Of a DNA stretch of 64,000 nucleotides, positions 11,754 through 22,816 are shown in pieces. A model generated the notes under the pieces. It saw nothing but the letters and a program-made list of their open reading frames with translations, was not told the origin of the DNA and ran no database searches. Within the stretch, counting starts at the first letter, position 1, and the number at the start of each line of letters is the position of its first letter. Source of the stretch: Adiantum capillus-veneris (lineage: Eukaryota; Streptophyta; Polypodiopsida; Polypodiales; Pteridaceae); assembly GCA_014529385.2 (NCBI GenBank), contig CM043958.1, forward strand, positions 122,480,817 to 122,544,816, written 5' to 3'. A program made the position numbers and the translations under genes.

Positions 11754-12218
11754 TGCAGTAGGATCATCATTTGTATATCTTATTATTATCATCTTACTTC
11801 TTTTCTTTTCCTTTACTTTCTTTTCTTTAAAAAAAAAGTTTTTCAAAGCCTGACAAACTCTTAGTTGGCATAATCATGAGCCATATTGTCACCATCTAAT
11901 ACCACAATAAGAGTATGTATATAAGGGAGGTGACACTAATTTTGGCTAATTTTTGGCCGACTAATAATCATTGTAAATAATTTTCTTTTACAAAAATGCA
12001 AAAAACGATAGATAATCAACAAAAAATTGATAAGTCGAGCGAGGAAAGTCGGAATTGATGCAGATCAAATGCCATTTATAAACCGAGTGTCAGAATGACG
12101 AACGGTTCGAACCGCAGGTGATATGAACAACAAGATATGATCAATGGAGGTAAGTATAAATGGGGCATTCTAGGTAGACTAGGAACATATAGTCAAATGG
12201 GGCAACATAAGCTCATTT

Positions 12219-12292
<74 letters not shown>

Positions 12293-12583
12293 GAGCATAG
12301 AGTTTCTGTAGTTGTTTCTGTCAACTACGACCACCTCGGTGGTTCTTACTACACCAGATTCGATAGGTATTATCATTAACCTTGCAAGAGCATGTGTGTA
12401 CATCCCATACTGCATCAACAATGCCAAAACAACAGATCAAAGCAGTACAAGGCACAAAATCGGCAAACTAACAGGGCCATTGAGGAAGTCCAAAACCCAT
12501 CAAAAACCAAAAATATCTCACCAATAGACCCCAATTAGCTAACAAAATCAGGCAGGGTAGAAACAAAAGAGAAAAGTGGTGGA
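11754..12583 (+). other. G2 spacer: LTR-like region with TATA and splice donor
   Basis: Non-coding. It has T-rich tracts (11790-11850), TATATAAGG at 11918-11926, and an ATG immediately followed by a good splice donor (ATGGAG|GTAAGT, GT at 12150-12151). A (CA)n tract follows. With an acceptor at 13986-13987 (CCAG) just before the coiled-coil ORF ATG, this predicts an 1.84-kb leader intron holding all G2 palindromes. Inference from signals only. Confidence 0.4.
12224..12289 (+). repeat. (CA)n microsatellite
   Basis: About 33 uninterrupted CA units within the G2 spacer. Open frames across it in both directions are artefacts of the repeat. Confidence 0.97.
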
Positions 12584-13804
12584 ACATGGATTGCGATCCA
12601 TGTTTCCCAAACCCTAAAATAAGAGAAAATTGTTCAGGAGAACCCACAATTGGGAAGGAACAAAATCCTATGACTGGTTTTTCAAAATACATCGCGATCC
12701 ATGTTCCTTTTTGCCAAAATCAGGGTAAAAGTGGCTCACTAGCTGGACAATGTACAAATAGTACTGGTGTTGCAAAATGATCACAAGAAGTGCTCTTAAG
12801 ATCATCAAATCCTCTAGGATTGCTACTTTCAGTCTGCAAATGGTCTTTTGGTCATTTTCATAGGAAAAAAAAAGTGGGATCCCAAAGAAAAACTCATGAG
12901 AGATCAAATGCTGGGATGCCAGCAAGACCCATAAAGAAAGGCTAAAGACAGAGTCCTGACAATTTTTCAAATTATTGCTAAAGTCAATTGGAAGACTTCA
13001 CACTCTCCTCGGAGTCTATCAACAAGCAAATGTAACCTAAGGATGGTGGTACAATCAAAACTAAGCAAAGGTTTACTTGCAAAATGGTGAATATTGTAGG
13101 ATTCAATTTGTCTTCTCAAAAGGATTCAATGTCTGGTAGAATTTGCCAAGGAGCTAGGCAAAGCTATGAATTACAGACCGAAATCATCAGAAATCAAAAC
13201 AATGATAGATCTCATGCAAAACATGAGTCCAAAATGGTTGCCAAAAACAAATATGGTCAAAATGGAAAAAACATGTCCATAAACTGGAAAAGGGAGCTAA
13301 CTAAGGAAAAACATGTCCAAAGTTGAAAATATTTCACCAGTGTACTAGGAAAACCTATAGGAACAAATGTGCACAAGAACTATATCAAAATTTTGTCCAA
13401 CATGGATCGCGATCCATGTACCTTTTTGGACAATATAAGTAAAAACCATGCCATTTGATTCAATATGTTCAAGAAAGCCAAGCCATGGAGTTTCAAGCCA
13501 TTTGAATCCCAAAATCCACTTCAAAATGCCAAAACCTCTAAGTCTGCAAAAGGTTTCCAAAATTTAGCCCAAGTGTCAAACCAATGATCCAAATCCCAAA
13601 AAAATTGGACCAAGGCATAATCTAGATGAACCCTACCATATGGTATCATCAGATTTCCAAAATGTTGCCCAACATGGATTGCGATCCATGTACCTTCAAC
13701 CCTATATCCAGAGAAAATTGCTTAGTAGCATCCCCATATGCCCAGGAATAACTTCCCAAAGTTAGAATTTCAAAATGCATCCGAATATGGATCTCGATCC
13801 ATGT
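12584..13804 (+). repeat. G2 palindrome repeats (five copies)
   Basis: The 20-bp palindrome with half-site ACATGGATCG plus its reverse complement is perfect at 13400-13419. Degenerate copies lie at 12584-12603, 12685-12704, 13672-13691 and 13785-13804, mostly followed by a TTCC or ACCTTTTT-like tail. Spacing is irregular (101, 715, 272, 113 bp), unlike the regular arrays of G1 and G3. The last copy ends 190 bp before the ORF start. The G2 LTR has a degenerate copy at 22303-22322 followed by ACCTT. Confidence 0.7.
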
Positions 13805-13994
13805 TCCTTTTTGTCAAAATTCATCTGCTGCATTACAATCTTGTGCCTATAATAATCCTAGATGCACTGGTCAAATTTGGTCAAATTTGGAGTAGTTTTG
13901 ACAAAGTTATGCTCATTTTTCATTCTATGGTCGAGTTTACACTTTCTGACAGTTCTGATCATTGGCTATTTCCATTACACGTGCCAGGAGAACA

Positions 13995-14843
13995 ATGGAA
14001 GAAGCTCAGGCATTAAGGGAAAGGCTCCACCAACAAAAGCAAGATCAGAAACAAACCCAAGGAACAAAATCGGATGATGAGAAAGAAGAGGATGAAGTTG
14101 AAAATATTCCATTGCTACGCAAGCAAACAGCGGCTTTAGAAAGGATCAAGCAACAAAAGAGGCAGGAAGCTGAAGAAAAATGGGAGATTGCCAGCGCCAT
14201 GCGGCAATGCATTCACAATGAACTCAAGCAAAAGATGAAGAAGAGGCAAAAAGAAGAATCAAAGAAACCATGCGTCGATGATCTTGAATCATCTAACGAA
14301 TCTAATCGAAGAAAAAAAGAGGAAAGTCACTCGCAAGGAGAGGAACAACACGATACACAGGACCAGCAAGGTCAAGACCTTGGTTCTCCCAAGGACGCTT
14401 GAGGCACTTCTAGAGACTTCGTAAAAAGAGAAAGGAAAAATTGCAGGCTTGCCAGAACAAGGAGTAGAGGAAAAGCAGACGGAACACAAACGAATCAAGA
14501 AACAGAGTCCGCACAAACAAGGCCCGCCACAACCTCTGCTTCTCTAGAAGATTTGAAACAAAGAGAAAGGCAAACTAAGGCAGTTGAACAATCGGATCAG
14601 GGCCAAAAAGGCCAGCATAGGCCAAGATCGCCACGCTCCCAAGCGGCCATGGAGGAAGGAGCTGAGATAATTAAATCCTTTGACATTGATGCCACTTAGA
14701 GCAGATCAAGCTATAGTTTCAATGTCAAAGGGATCTTTACAATCTTCGAGAGCTGGAGTTAGAAGATACCAAGAAAGAAGCATCTAAAACGGCAGTAGAC
14801 TCCTTGCAGCTAAAGCAACAAATAGAAGCACTAGAGAAGGCAC
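13995..14843 (+). pseudogene. G2 extra 3' ORF, first part (coiled coil), cut by copia C1
   Basis: Starts MEEAQALRERLHQQKQ just after a candidate splice acceptor (AG at 13986-13987). It is extremely rich in Lys, Glu and Gln, including KQTAALERIKQQKRQEAEEK, and breaks down after about 14400 with several stops. Unlike G1 and G3 it has no N-terminal conserved domain: the coiled coil begins at once. The frame is interrupted at 14844-14848 (AACTC) by C1 and resumes at 20204. Function unknown. Confidence 0.65.
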
Positions 14844-14848
14844 AACTC

Positions 14849-15451
14849 TGTTAGGAAATAAGACGTAGCTAAATAGATTTTTGAGTAGATTACTTAATGG
14901 AGAGAGATAGATTTCATACACAAGAGATTATAGAGTAGAGAGAGAGAGAGAGAGAGTACACACGATATACGTGGTTCACCCAATGTGGGCTACGTCCACG
15001 GGAAAGCAGCCACTCAGTGGCTTTAGCACTTCAAAAGAAGAAGTAGTTTACAAAGCGATTAAACCCTTAATAGAGCTCCCGCCTTGCTTCACTCTCACCA
15101 CCTCACACTCACCTTGTTGCATCAACTTCACACCATGAAATGTGTGTAGAAATGGCCTCCTTTTATAGGCCAAAAGGGCTGCTCTCTCTTATGAGAGGCA
15201 TCCATGTGTAGCCGCCCTTGTGCGAATTGGTCCAAATCGGACCCTCCAATCCGCCCATGTGTGGCCGCCCTTGAGAAGACAAGTCCGCTTTTGAATTCGG
15301 CCACCGGCCACCGACCATTGACTTCCGACCACCTTCCGGCCGCCGTCCGGCCATAATATTCCGGCCAAAAGGAATATTCCAACGAGGGACTTACAAATGT
15401 GCGCTTTTACCACACAAAATTACAAGGGTAAATCAGGCTCCATACTTAACA
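14849..15451 (-). repeat. C1 3' LTR (603 bp)
   Basis: TGTTAGG at 14849 to TTAACA at 15451 on the plus strand. It has a short (GA)n near 14938-14956 and a minus-strand TATAAAAGGAGG at about 15157-15167. It lacks the 127-bp segment found in the other LTR. Confidence 0.93.
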
Positions 15452-15511
15452 ATCTCCCACTTGGAGACTGATCTCCAAACCAAACCTGTGATTGCTTTCC
15501 ATTCTGGCTTC

Positions 15512-16045
15512 TTATCCTTGAATGCCAATTGAAGATGAGCAAAAGCTCAACTTCTCCTTGTTGACCACCGTTGTAAACATGTCTGCAGGATTTTCACTTG
15601 TATGCACCTTTTCTAGCTTTAGTTGTCCCTCTTCCAAAAGAGTGCGTATGAAGTGATATCTCACCTCAATGTGCTTTGTCCTTGAATGAAAGGCTGAGTT
15701 CTTCGCAAGATGGATAGAGCTTTGGCTATCACTGTACAAGACACAATTGTCTTGTTTGAATCTAAGCTCTTCTAAGAATCTGTGAAGCCACAGAATTTCT
15801 TTGCTTGCCTTCGTCATTGCTACATACTCTGCTTCCTTGGTATAAAGTGAAACCACTTTCTGCAGCTTTGAAGCCCAGCTTACTGCTGTGCCTCCAGCTG
15901 TGAACACATAGCCAGTAGTGCTCCTTCGAGTATCTTTGTCACCTGCCATATCTGCATCAGCATACCCTTCTAGAAAAATATCATTTCCTCCAAAATACAA
16001 AGCATTTGTTGTTGTCCCTTTTAGATACCTAAGTATCCACTTCAC
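15512..16045 (-). pseudogene. C1 RNase H
   Basis: The copia RNase H is clear: VKWILRYLKGT start, first Asp in YADADMAGD, Glu in YTKEAEYVA, and Asp in YSDSQSSIHLAKN, ending with HIEVRYHFIR and NPADMFT. In intact elements it degrades the RNA strand of the RNA:DNA hybrid. It lies in the same frame as the RT segment and is separated from it by one TAG stop near 16056. Confidence 0.93.
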
Positions 16046-16057
16046 AGCTTGCCAATG

Positions 16058-16861
16058 CTATTTACCTGGGTTGTCCATGAACCTACTCACAACTCCCACT
16101 GCATCTGCAATATCTGGCCTTGTCCAGACCATAGCATACATTAGAGAACCTACCACTGCAGCATATGGAACTTTAGACATATAGGCTATCTCCTCTTGTG
16201 TCTTTGGACACATATCCTTTGTTAGTTTAAAGTGACCAGCCAAAGGTGTAGAAACTGGTTTTGCATTTTGCATTGCAAACCTTTCTAGTACCTTCTTGAT
16301 GTAATCTTCTTGCGATAGCTTTATTGTCTTCTTCGTCCTGTCCCTTGATATTTTCATACCAAGTATCCTCTTTGCAGCACCTAAATCTTTCATTGAAAAA
16401 GATTTAGACAGTTCCTCATTTAGGTCTTTGATGTCCTGCATGTTAGCACTTGCAATCAACATGTCATCAACATACAACATTAGGATGATAAATTTTCCAT
16501 CTCCGAAATTCTTCGTGTAGACGCAGTGATCCGAGTTGCATCTTGTGAATCCATGATCCAACATCCATCGATCAAACTTCAAGTACCATTTTCTTGATGC
16601 TTGCTTTAAACCATACAAGCTCTTCTTTAATCTGCAAACCATTTTCTCCTTACCTTTTACTTCATACCCCTTTGGTTGAAGCATGTAGATTTCCTCCTCT
16701 AAGTCACTGTGAGGGAATGCCGTATTTACATCCATTTGCTCGAGATTTAGATCATGAGCAGCCACAAGGCTTAAGACAAGCCTAATTGAGTTCATTTTTA
16801 CAACAGGAGAAAATATTTCATTGAAGTCAATACCTTTCTTTTGAGAAAACCCTTTTACCAC
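16058..16861 (-). pseudogene. C1 reverse transcriptase
   Basis: Contains VKGFSQKKGIDFNEIFSPVV, MDVNTAFPHSDLEEEIYM (usual form has K-T-A-F-L-H-G), VCRLKKSLYGLKQASR, and the catalytic YVDDM, followed by MKDLGAAKRILGM and RPDIADAVG. This is a typical plant Ty1/copia RT of about 265 residues here. The catalytic Asp pair is present. It is preceded by a frameshift near 16900 and followed by a TAG stop. Confidence 0.95.
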
Positions 16862-17559
16862 AAGCCTAGACTTGTACCTTTTCTTCCCACCTTCTTCTTC
16901 CTACACCTTGTACACCCATTTGTTTTGAAGTGCCCGCTTACCTTTAGGCAACTCAACCAATTCCCATGTTGGTTGCGATGTAGTGAGTCCATCTCCACTT
17001 GCATGCTCTTCATCCATTCTTCTTTGGATTCATGTTGCATAGCTTCTTCGTATGATTCTGGATCTCCAGAATCTGAGATCAAGAGATGGTTGAAGGAAGG
17101 AACAAACCTTTCTGGAGGTCTACTTGCTCTTGTAGATCTTCGGGGAATAGGTTGAGGCTCCTCATTTGGTTGACTTTGTTGCACATTGTGACCGTTTGCA
17201 GTCCTTGAGTCTTCCCCGTCCTCAAGCTCCATGTACTCATCACCTATTTCTTTTGTTTGATTTCTTTCCAAGTAATCTTTGTACATATTTTGTTCGTTAA
17301 AAACTACATCCCTACTCCTTAAGATTTTACCATCTTCAGGATTCCATAGGTGATACCCAAAGTCACCTTCTCCATAGCCAATGAAGAAACACTTTTTAGA
17401 CTTTGCATCTAGATTTGATCTTAGGCTTCTATCTATGTGCATGAAAGCCTCACACCCAAACACTTTGAGAAATGCATAATTCACCGGTTTACCTGTCCAT
17501 GCCTCTTCTGGAACTCCCCCATCCAATGCCGTTGAGGGTGACCGATTGATTAAGTACAC
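16855..17559 (-). pseudogene. C1 integrase C-terminal region and RT linker
   Basis: Encodes MYLINRSPSTALDGGVPEEAW, GCEAFMHIDRSLRSNLDAKSKKCFFIGY (read in pieces), an acidic spacer with STRASRPPERF, and YEEAMQHESKEEWMKSMQVE at the start of the RT region. The order is standard for copia pol. A TAA stop near 17575 separates it from upstream integrase, and the frame is lost near 16910. Confidence 0.9.
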
Positions 17560-17644
17560 AGACGTACTTACAGCTTAGCCCAAAGCTCAAGCGATAGGCC
17601 TACATGTAGCCGCATGCTTCGTGCTTGCTCCATGATTGTCATGT

Positions 17645-18193
17645 TCATCCTTTCCGAAATACCATTTTGCTGAGGTGTCCTTGGGGTTGTCCTTTGCCTC
17701 CGAATGCCATTGCTAGCACAAAAGCTTGGCTGCAATATTCACCTCCATTGTCGGATCTGAGGCATTTAACCTTGGTACCTGTTTCATTCTCCACAAAGGC
17801 TTTCCACCTTTGAAATATGGAAAATACATCGGATTTATTCTTCATGACATAAACCCATGTTTTTCTAGTCGCATCGTCTATGAATGTTACATAGTACAAT
17901 GAGCCACCAAGTGATGGTGTACTTGCAGGACCCCAAACATCAGAATCAACTAACTCAAGTTTTTTATTTTTTCTTTCATTTCCTGATTTTTGAAATTTTA
18001 CCCTCTTTTGTTTACCATAAACACAATCTTCACAGAACTCTAAGTCCACTTCTTTCAAACCTGGTAGAAGCTTCTTTGTTTGAAGGATTTGCATTCCTTT
18101 GGCACTCATATGCCCAAGCCGGTAGTGCCACACTGCACTGTCAACTTCTGTAGTTGTTGCACAAGCTGAAGGTTGCGTGCTAACAGTACACAA
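17645..18193 (-). pseudogene. C1 integrase zinc domain and catalytic core
   Basis: HHCC module WHYRLGHMS (H-x4-H) with FCEDCVYGKQ (C-x2-C), then core Asp in VDSDVWGP and second Asp in RSDNGGEYCS. The catalytic Glu region (NGISER) is present but in another frame because of a frameshift near 17700. A single TAA stop near 18212 separates this segment from gag-protease in the same frame. Confidence 0.9.
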
Positions 18194-18211
18194 GTAAAGT
18201 GTACCGACCTT

Positions 18212-19390
18212 TTATCCCTTGGCAACCACCAAAGATCCCTGTGAGATCTTCCACCGTTTGTTTCCAAATGCAATGCTGTGACCTTCATCGTCCAATCGTC
18301 CTGTAGAGATTAAATTTTTGCGAAGAGAAGGAACATGCCTAACATCTTTAAGCTTCCATTCATTTCCATTAGTAGTTTTGACAGAAACTGTACCTTTACC
18401 GACAATCTCACAAGCTTCATCATCTCCCAAGTATACATACCCAAAATTACCTTTGGTGTAGTCTTGGAAATGTTTCTTGTGTGGTGTCGCATGGAATGAA
18501 GCCCCGGAATCTACTATCCAGGAATTAGACACATTGTCTAATGAGAGAATTAGAGCATCTTGCTTTACTTTACCTGCCACATTGGCCTCCGGTGTTGGCT
18601 TGTTGTCTTGAGAATTTGTCTCCTTCTTCTTCTTGGACCAGCAATCCTTCTTGACGTGGCCCTTCTTGCCGCAGTTCCAACATTCAAGAACTGACTTTGT
18701 GCGTGACTTGCTCCGCCTTGAGCGATCACGACCCTTTTGGTTTTTGAACCTCTCCTTAGGCCTTCCTCTTGTTTCCACTGCCTGTGCAGCACTTGATGAT
18801 TCTCCTGTGCTTCTCCTTCGTATTTCCTCGCTTAGGAGAACACCCACAACATCATCAAACTTAAGAGTATTTGTGCCAGAAATAGAATTACTTACAGCCA
18901 TCACAAGGCTGTCCCAACTATCCGGTAGAGATGATAGTATAAGGAGAGCTCGCACTTCATCATCAAAATTGATTTTCACCAATCGAAGTTGACTTATGTT
19001 TGTGCTAAAGTCATTTAGGTGTTCTCCAACTGAACCATTCTCTGCCATCTTTAGATTAAACAAGCGCTTCATAAGAAATACCTTATTGGATGCCGATGGT
19101 TTCTCGTAGAAGTCATCAAGTGACTTCATCAAGTCCTCCGTGGTCTTCATCTCCAAAACATTGAAGGCCACCGTTGATGCCAAGCTTAACCGGATTGTTC
19201 CCAGTGCCTTTCGATCAAGGACAATCCATGCTTCATCTGCCATTGTTGCGGGCTTCTTCGCAAGACCGCCTAGTGGCAAATAGAGGTCCTTCTGGTAGAG
19301 ATAGTCTTCAATCTGCATGTTCCAATGTTGGTAGTTTTTGCCGTTGAACTTCTCAATCTTGAGCTTCCCTTCCTCCGCCATAACTCCCAC
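18212..19390 (-). pseudogene. C1 gag and protease
   Basis: A 392-codon frame. The gag part runs from MGVMAEEGKLKIEKFNGKNY through a UBN2-type capsid region (FLMKRLFNLKMAENGSV, LPDSWDSLVM) to a zinc knuckle CWNCGKKGHVKKDC (C-x2-C-x4-H-x4-C, intact). The protease follows with active site WIVDSGASFHATPH (Asp-Ser-Gly intact) and HVPSLRKNLISTG, ending at the TAA near 18212. The start ATG is the first after the 5' LTR and PBS. Closest in style to Tnt1-like plant copia elements. Confidence 0.92.
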
Positions 19391-19440
19391 TCAATTCAAG
19401 GAATCCTTTCCTTGAGATAAATTAGCTACGAGCAAACCTT

Positions 19441-19452
19441 GCTCTAATACCA
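19441..19452 (-). promoter_or_regulatory. C1 primer-binding site
   Basis: On the minus strand the LTR end is followed after two bases by TGGTATTAGAGC. It differs by one base from TGGTATCAGAGC, the site complementary to the 3' end of initiator methionine tRNA used by plant copia elements. Confidence 0.9.
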
Positions 19453-19454
19453 GT

Positions 19455-19539
19455 TGTTAGGAAATAAGACGTAGCTAAATAGATTTTTGAGTAGATTACT
19501 TAATGGAGAGAGATAGATTTCACACACAAGAGATTATAG

Positions 19540-19580
<41 letters not shown>

Positions 19581-20198
19581 CACGATATACGTGGTTCACC
19601 CAATGTGGGCTACGTCCACGAGAAAGCAGCCACTCAATGGCTTTAGCACTTCAAAAGAAGAAGTAGTTTACAAAGGGATTAAACCCTTAATAGAGCTCTC
19701 GCCTTGCTTCACTCTCACCACCTCACACTCACCTTGTTGCATCAACTGCACACCATGAAATGTGTGTAGAAATGGCCTCCTTTTATAGGCCAAAAGGGCT
19801 GCTCTCTCTTATGAAAGGCATCCATGTGTAGCCGCCCTTGTGTGAATAAGTCCAAAATGGACCCTCCAATCCGTCCATGTGTGGTCACCCTTGAGAAGAC
19901 AAGTCCGCTTTTGAATTCGGCCACCGGCCATCGACCATTGACTTCCGACCACCTTTCGACCGCCGGCCGGCCATAATATTCCGGCCAAAAGGAATATTCC
20001 GGCGAGGGGAAAAAAAGTCTCTGGGGCCTCCGCCCCCGAGGCCCCTAAAGTTGCCCCTGATTCTTGTGCGTGAAAATTTTGGTTTCCAGTGAGTGATTTT
20101 CCTTCACGCACGATGGCTTCTCCTCATAATGGGGGCCTGACAAATGTGCGCTTTTACCACAGAAAATTACAAGGGTAAATCAGGCTCCATACTTAACA
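19455..20198 (-). repeat. C1 5' LTR (744 bp) with a 127-bp segment absent from the 3' LTR
   Basis: Same ends as the 3' LTR. It has a longer (GA)n at 19543-19576 and an extra segment at about 20010-20137 (G/C-rich). The segment holds two inverted repeats: GGGGCCTC/GAGGCCCC (20023-20030, 20038-20045) and GTGCGTGAA/TTCACGCAC (20066-20074, 20103-20111). LTRs are identical at insertion, so one LTR gained or lost this piece afterwards. Confidence 0.93.
19781..19787 (-). promoter_or_regulatory. C1 LTR TATA box
   Basis: TATAAAA on the minus strand, followed by GGAGG, well placed within the 5' LTR to start transcription toward gag. The same site occurs in the other LTR near 15161. Confidence 0.7.
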
Positions 20199-20203
20199 AA
20201 CTC

Positions 20204-21717
20204 CAGGCACAATCGGAGTTGCAAAGAGAATAGGAGAGTGCAGCCTACTATTACAAGGAAGTGCAACAATTTAACGATGCCAACTCCGTATTGCAGGTCA
20301 AGCAACAACGTCTCGAGGAGGAGCTAACCAGAGAAAGAGAACAAAATGAGAAGCTACAAGGATTGTATGTGGTGGTTAGTAGATCTCTGACTCAGCTTTT
20401 GGCCATACAAGAGACCCCCTCCTCCTCAACAACGACTGCAAGATCTACCTCCTTGAGTCAATAAATCAAAGAGTTGAAAGAAGCCCTAAATCAAGAGAAA
20501 TATAACAGACAGACCAGGACAGCAGGTCATAGGGCCCTACAACAGGCCAAGAATGAGGAAATTGAAGAATTAAAAAGGAAATTGATTGAGTCGATAGGGG
20601 ATTTAGCAACTCTGAGAGCAGATCAAACAAAATATCAACAGGCCCTAGGGGAATTTGAGCAAGGAGGAGGATTTGAACAATCCACATTTGAAGCTCGTCA
20701 AACAGAGATGCCCACTACCAGCACGGGAAAAGGAATGTAGAAATCTGCAAATCCAGCCATGACATCCACTTCGGAGTCGACAAGGGATGAAATCCAGTGC
20801 TGGATCTCAGAAGTAAAGGACCATTCACACAAAGCTTATATGCAATATGAACTGAAGGTGCTAGAATCGGATGCCCTCCTCATGATCACTCCAGATGAGG
20901 TAGTAAAGAATCACGGGCACAAGATGATCACACTTCCATTGATGGGGTAAGAAGTTAAATTATGGCATCAAAAGATGCTCCCCAAACTTGTACCAAAGAG
21001 CAGAGGGGACTATCGGGAGGTTCTTGTTACCGCCCTTCAGATTCAAACAATCAACCCCTCTGGCATGAAAAATGGTTTGATAGGCGACCAACCAATGAAA
21101 CCTATTACAGGAACGCTCCCTAGCATCTCAGGATCGACCCCACTTACCATCCCATCAATAGATGGAGATCCTAGGACAATTTTTATATTTGGCAAAGCAA
21201 AAGACCGGTAGTGCTAAACTACCTGGTAATCACAAAACCTCTCAATAACAACCCACCATCCTAGCAGTACATCATTCAAACTCTAAAAGGAGTAATCAAA
21301 TGATGAAGGAGATCCCAGATCTCGCCTGTCAGATGCTTCATCACATGCATTATAGCTTTTAGTGATATCAAAGCAGCAGAGCATCCCTAGCAAGTTTTTG
21401 TCAAAGGTACACGGGGCATTTGCTGGAATATATAGACAGAAATCCCAAGCAGGAATGTCATGATGGGATTATAAGCAAGAGTCATGTTTCTGCCCTCTCA
21501 TTACACGCAGACCTTCAAAGAGGCTTTCATGACAGGCTTCTTCAAAGTGGACTCTTGCATATTCAATCCAATGACAAAAGATATGCTAGCCCGCCACATC
21601 GCCTACCAAAGTACCCTCAGTAATAATCCCTTCAAAGAGCTAGCCACCAAAGTCGAGATCCAAGCAAGATCTCAGAAATTCAGAAATCTCACTGCAATGG
21701 TCAAAAGAAGGCAGTAG
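20204..21717 (+). pseudogene. G2 extra 3' ORF, second part (coiled coil and C-terminal domain)
   Basis: Resumes after C1 with a long coiled coil (LQVKQQRLEEELTREREQNE; KELKEALNQEKYNR) kept in one frame from about 20261 to 21211, broken only by stops at 20462, 20738, 20948 and 21209. A degraded C-terminal domain follows: YIIQTLKGVIK, then MFLPSHYTQTFKEAFMTGFF at 21484 onward, matching G1 and G3. Stop at 21715-21717, 18 bp before the stem-loop. Function unknown. The C-terminal motif F-L/M-PS-x5-F-E/K-E-A/T-F-x-TGFF identifies the family. Confidence 0.7.
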
Positions 21718-21734
21718 ACTCACTTAGACACAGC

Positions 21735-21770
21735 TTGCACGAGGACGTGCAATGAATAGGAAGGAATAAA
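21735..21770 (+). promoter_or_regulatory. G2 stem-loop and decayed polypurine tract
   Basis: TTGCACG (21735-21741) pairs perfectly with CGTGCAA (21746-21752) around AGGA. The purine-rich GAATAGGAAGGAATAAA then ends directly before TGTTTGG. Position equals the stem-loop plus PPT of G1 and G3, with different stem bases. Confidence 0.6.
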
Positions 21771-22636
21771 TGTTTGGTGGATACAGGCATATGCATACCA
21801 AACCCTATAAACACTCTATTTTTTGAAGAAATCCATGTAATTCAGCCTAGGATGAGTTGGAACCATGATCTAATTAGACAATACCCTCTCTAGTTCTCTA
21901 AGTCTACACCCTTGTAAGAGGCCGGATGGCCATGGGAAAGCCCCCTTAAATTTTAAAGTCAAAACCCTTAGTTTTGAGAGGAAAATTATCATTAGCTTGA
22001 AGAATCAAAAACGTGCATTGTGGAGGCCTCTTATTTCTACAAATTGTAATCTTCTTTTCCCCTAAACTGGTAATCAGAATTCGTTTCCGAATAGCACATT
22101 GCGTTCCTTGTCTCTTGCTCTACAATCTAAGTGTGATCATTTTCAATTCTGTTGTGGTTTGCGAGGCAATGTTTGTGAGCTAAATGCATTCATTTGGAGG
22201 TTAAAATAGTTGGATTTTGATGTTTTGACCATGGATAAGTGTTTGTATGCTTAAGGAGGACCTTTTCAAGTACTTCTGTTTCAGTTTTTTGCACATTTTT
22301 TGTGATGGATCGTGATTTATGTACCTTCCCAAAAGGTGACAGAACTTGGTAGGATTGAGCCCTTAAGTGTTGTGATACCTCTCCTTAAGTTTCGTTGCAT
22401 TCCGGATTCGTTTGGATGAGGAAAAGCCATGACGACCTAGAGTGGTGAGATTGGACGCATACTGATTGTCTGACTAGGAAGTGGTTGATTTGCTTTTGTT
22501 GTAGAACGAGTAGCCCTCTGAGTTCACTTTGGTGAGATTGACACTCTCATTAAGTCTCAGTGCCCCATCCCGAGTCGCTTCCTTGCATATTGAAATTATG
22601 TTAGTACAAAAGAGTTATGTTACAGACGTCCATTGC
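21771..22636 (+). repeat. G2 3' LTR (about 866 bp)
   Basis: Starts TGTTTGGTGG after the purine tract and ends near CGTCCATTGCA. It contains the G2 palindrome in degenerate form (22303-22322) and CCTTAAGTTTCGTTGCATTC, alignable with the G1 and G3 LTRs. It is the most diverged LTR of the three. Ends are inferred by comparison and not by a target duplication. Confidence 0.55.
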
Positions 22637-22767
22637 AGTGACCCGCTCACACTTGATATGCACTAGTCATGTGATTGGACACGCTTGAGGAGGTCCAATC
22701 AAGTGCAAGCTAGTGCTAGAAGAGGAGGACGACCAAAGCAAGGAGGGGGTATACTCTCCCGCCCTCC

Positions 22768-22816
<49 letters not shown>

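Larger units (their letters stand above)
14849..20198 (-). mobile_element. C1: nearly complete Ty1/copia retrotransposon, decayed
   Basis: Complete copia layout on the minus strand: 5' LTR (19455-20198), PBS, gag-protease, integrase, RT, RNase H, PPT (complement of ATCTCCCACTTGG at 15452), 3' LTR (14849-15451). LTRs begin TGTTAGG and end TTAACA. The 5-bp target duplication AACTC is exact (14844-14848 and 20199-20203). Domain order gag-PR-IN-RT-RH defines Ty1/copia. At least three in-frame stops and two frameshifts inactivate it. LTRs differ at roughly 4 percent of aligned sites by eye, excluding one 127-bp indel and a GA-repeat length change. Confidence 0.95.
8832..22636 (+). mobile_element. 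G2: second giant Ty3/gypsy copy, 5' end missing, carries copia C1
   Basis: Starts in the C-terminal part of RNase H where G1 interrupts it. It continues through two zinc modules, integrase, PR2, pol tail, internal PPT, spacer with palindromes, coiled-coil ORF (split by C1), stem-loop, PPT and an LTR-like end. Layout equals G1 and G3. Its upstream part (LTR, gag, RT) would lie left of G1, outside the window. The sequence is far diverged from G1 and G3, and its palindrome differs from theirs, so it is a separate lineage of the same family. Confidence 0.8.

Noticed and set aside
16594-18992. Plus-strand open frames across C1 (e.g. 16594-16785, 16841-17155, 18633-18992)
   Set aside because: Antisense shadows of clear copia gag and pol domains on the minus strand.
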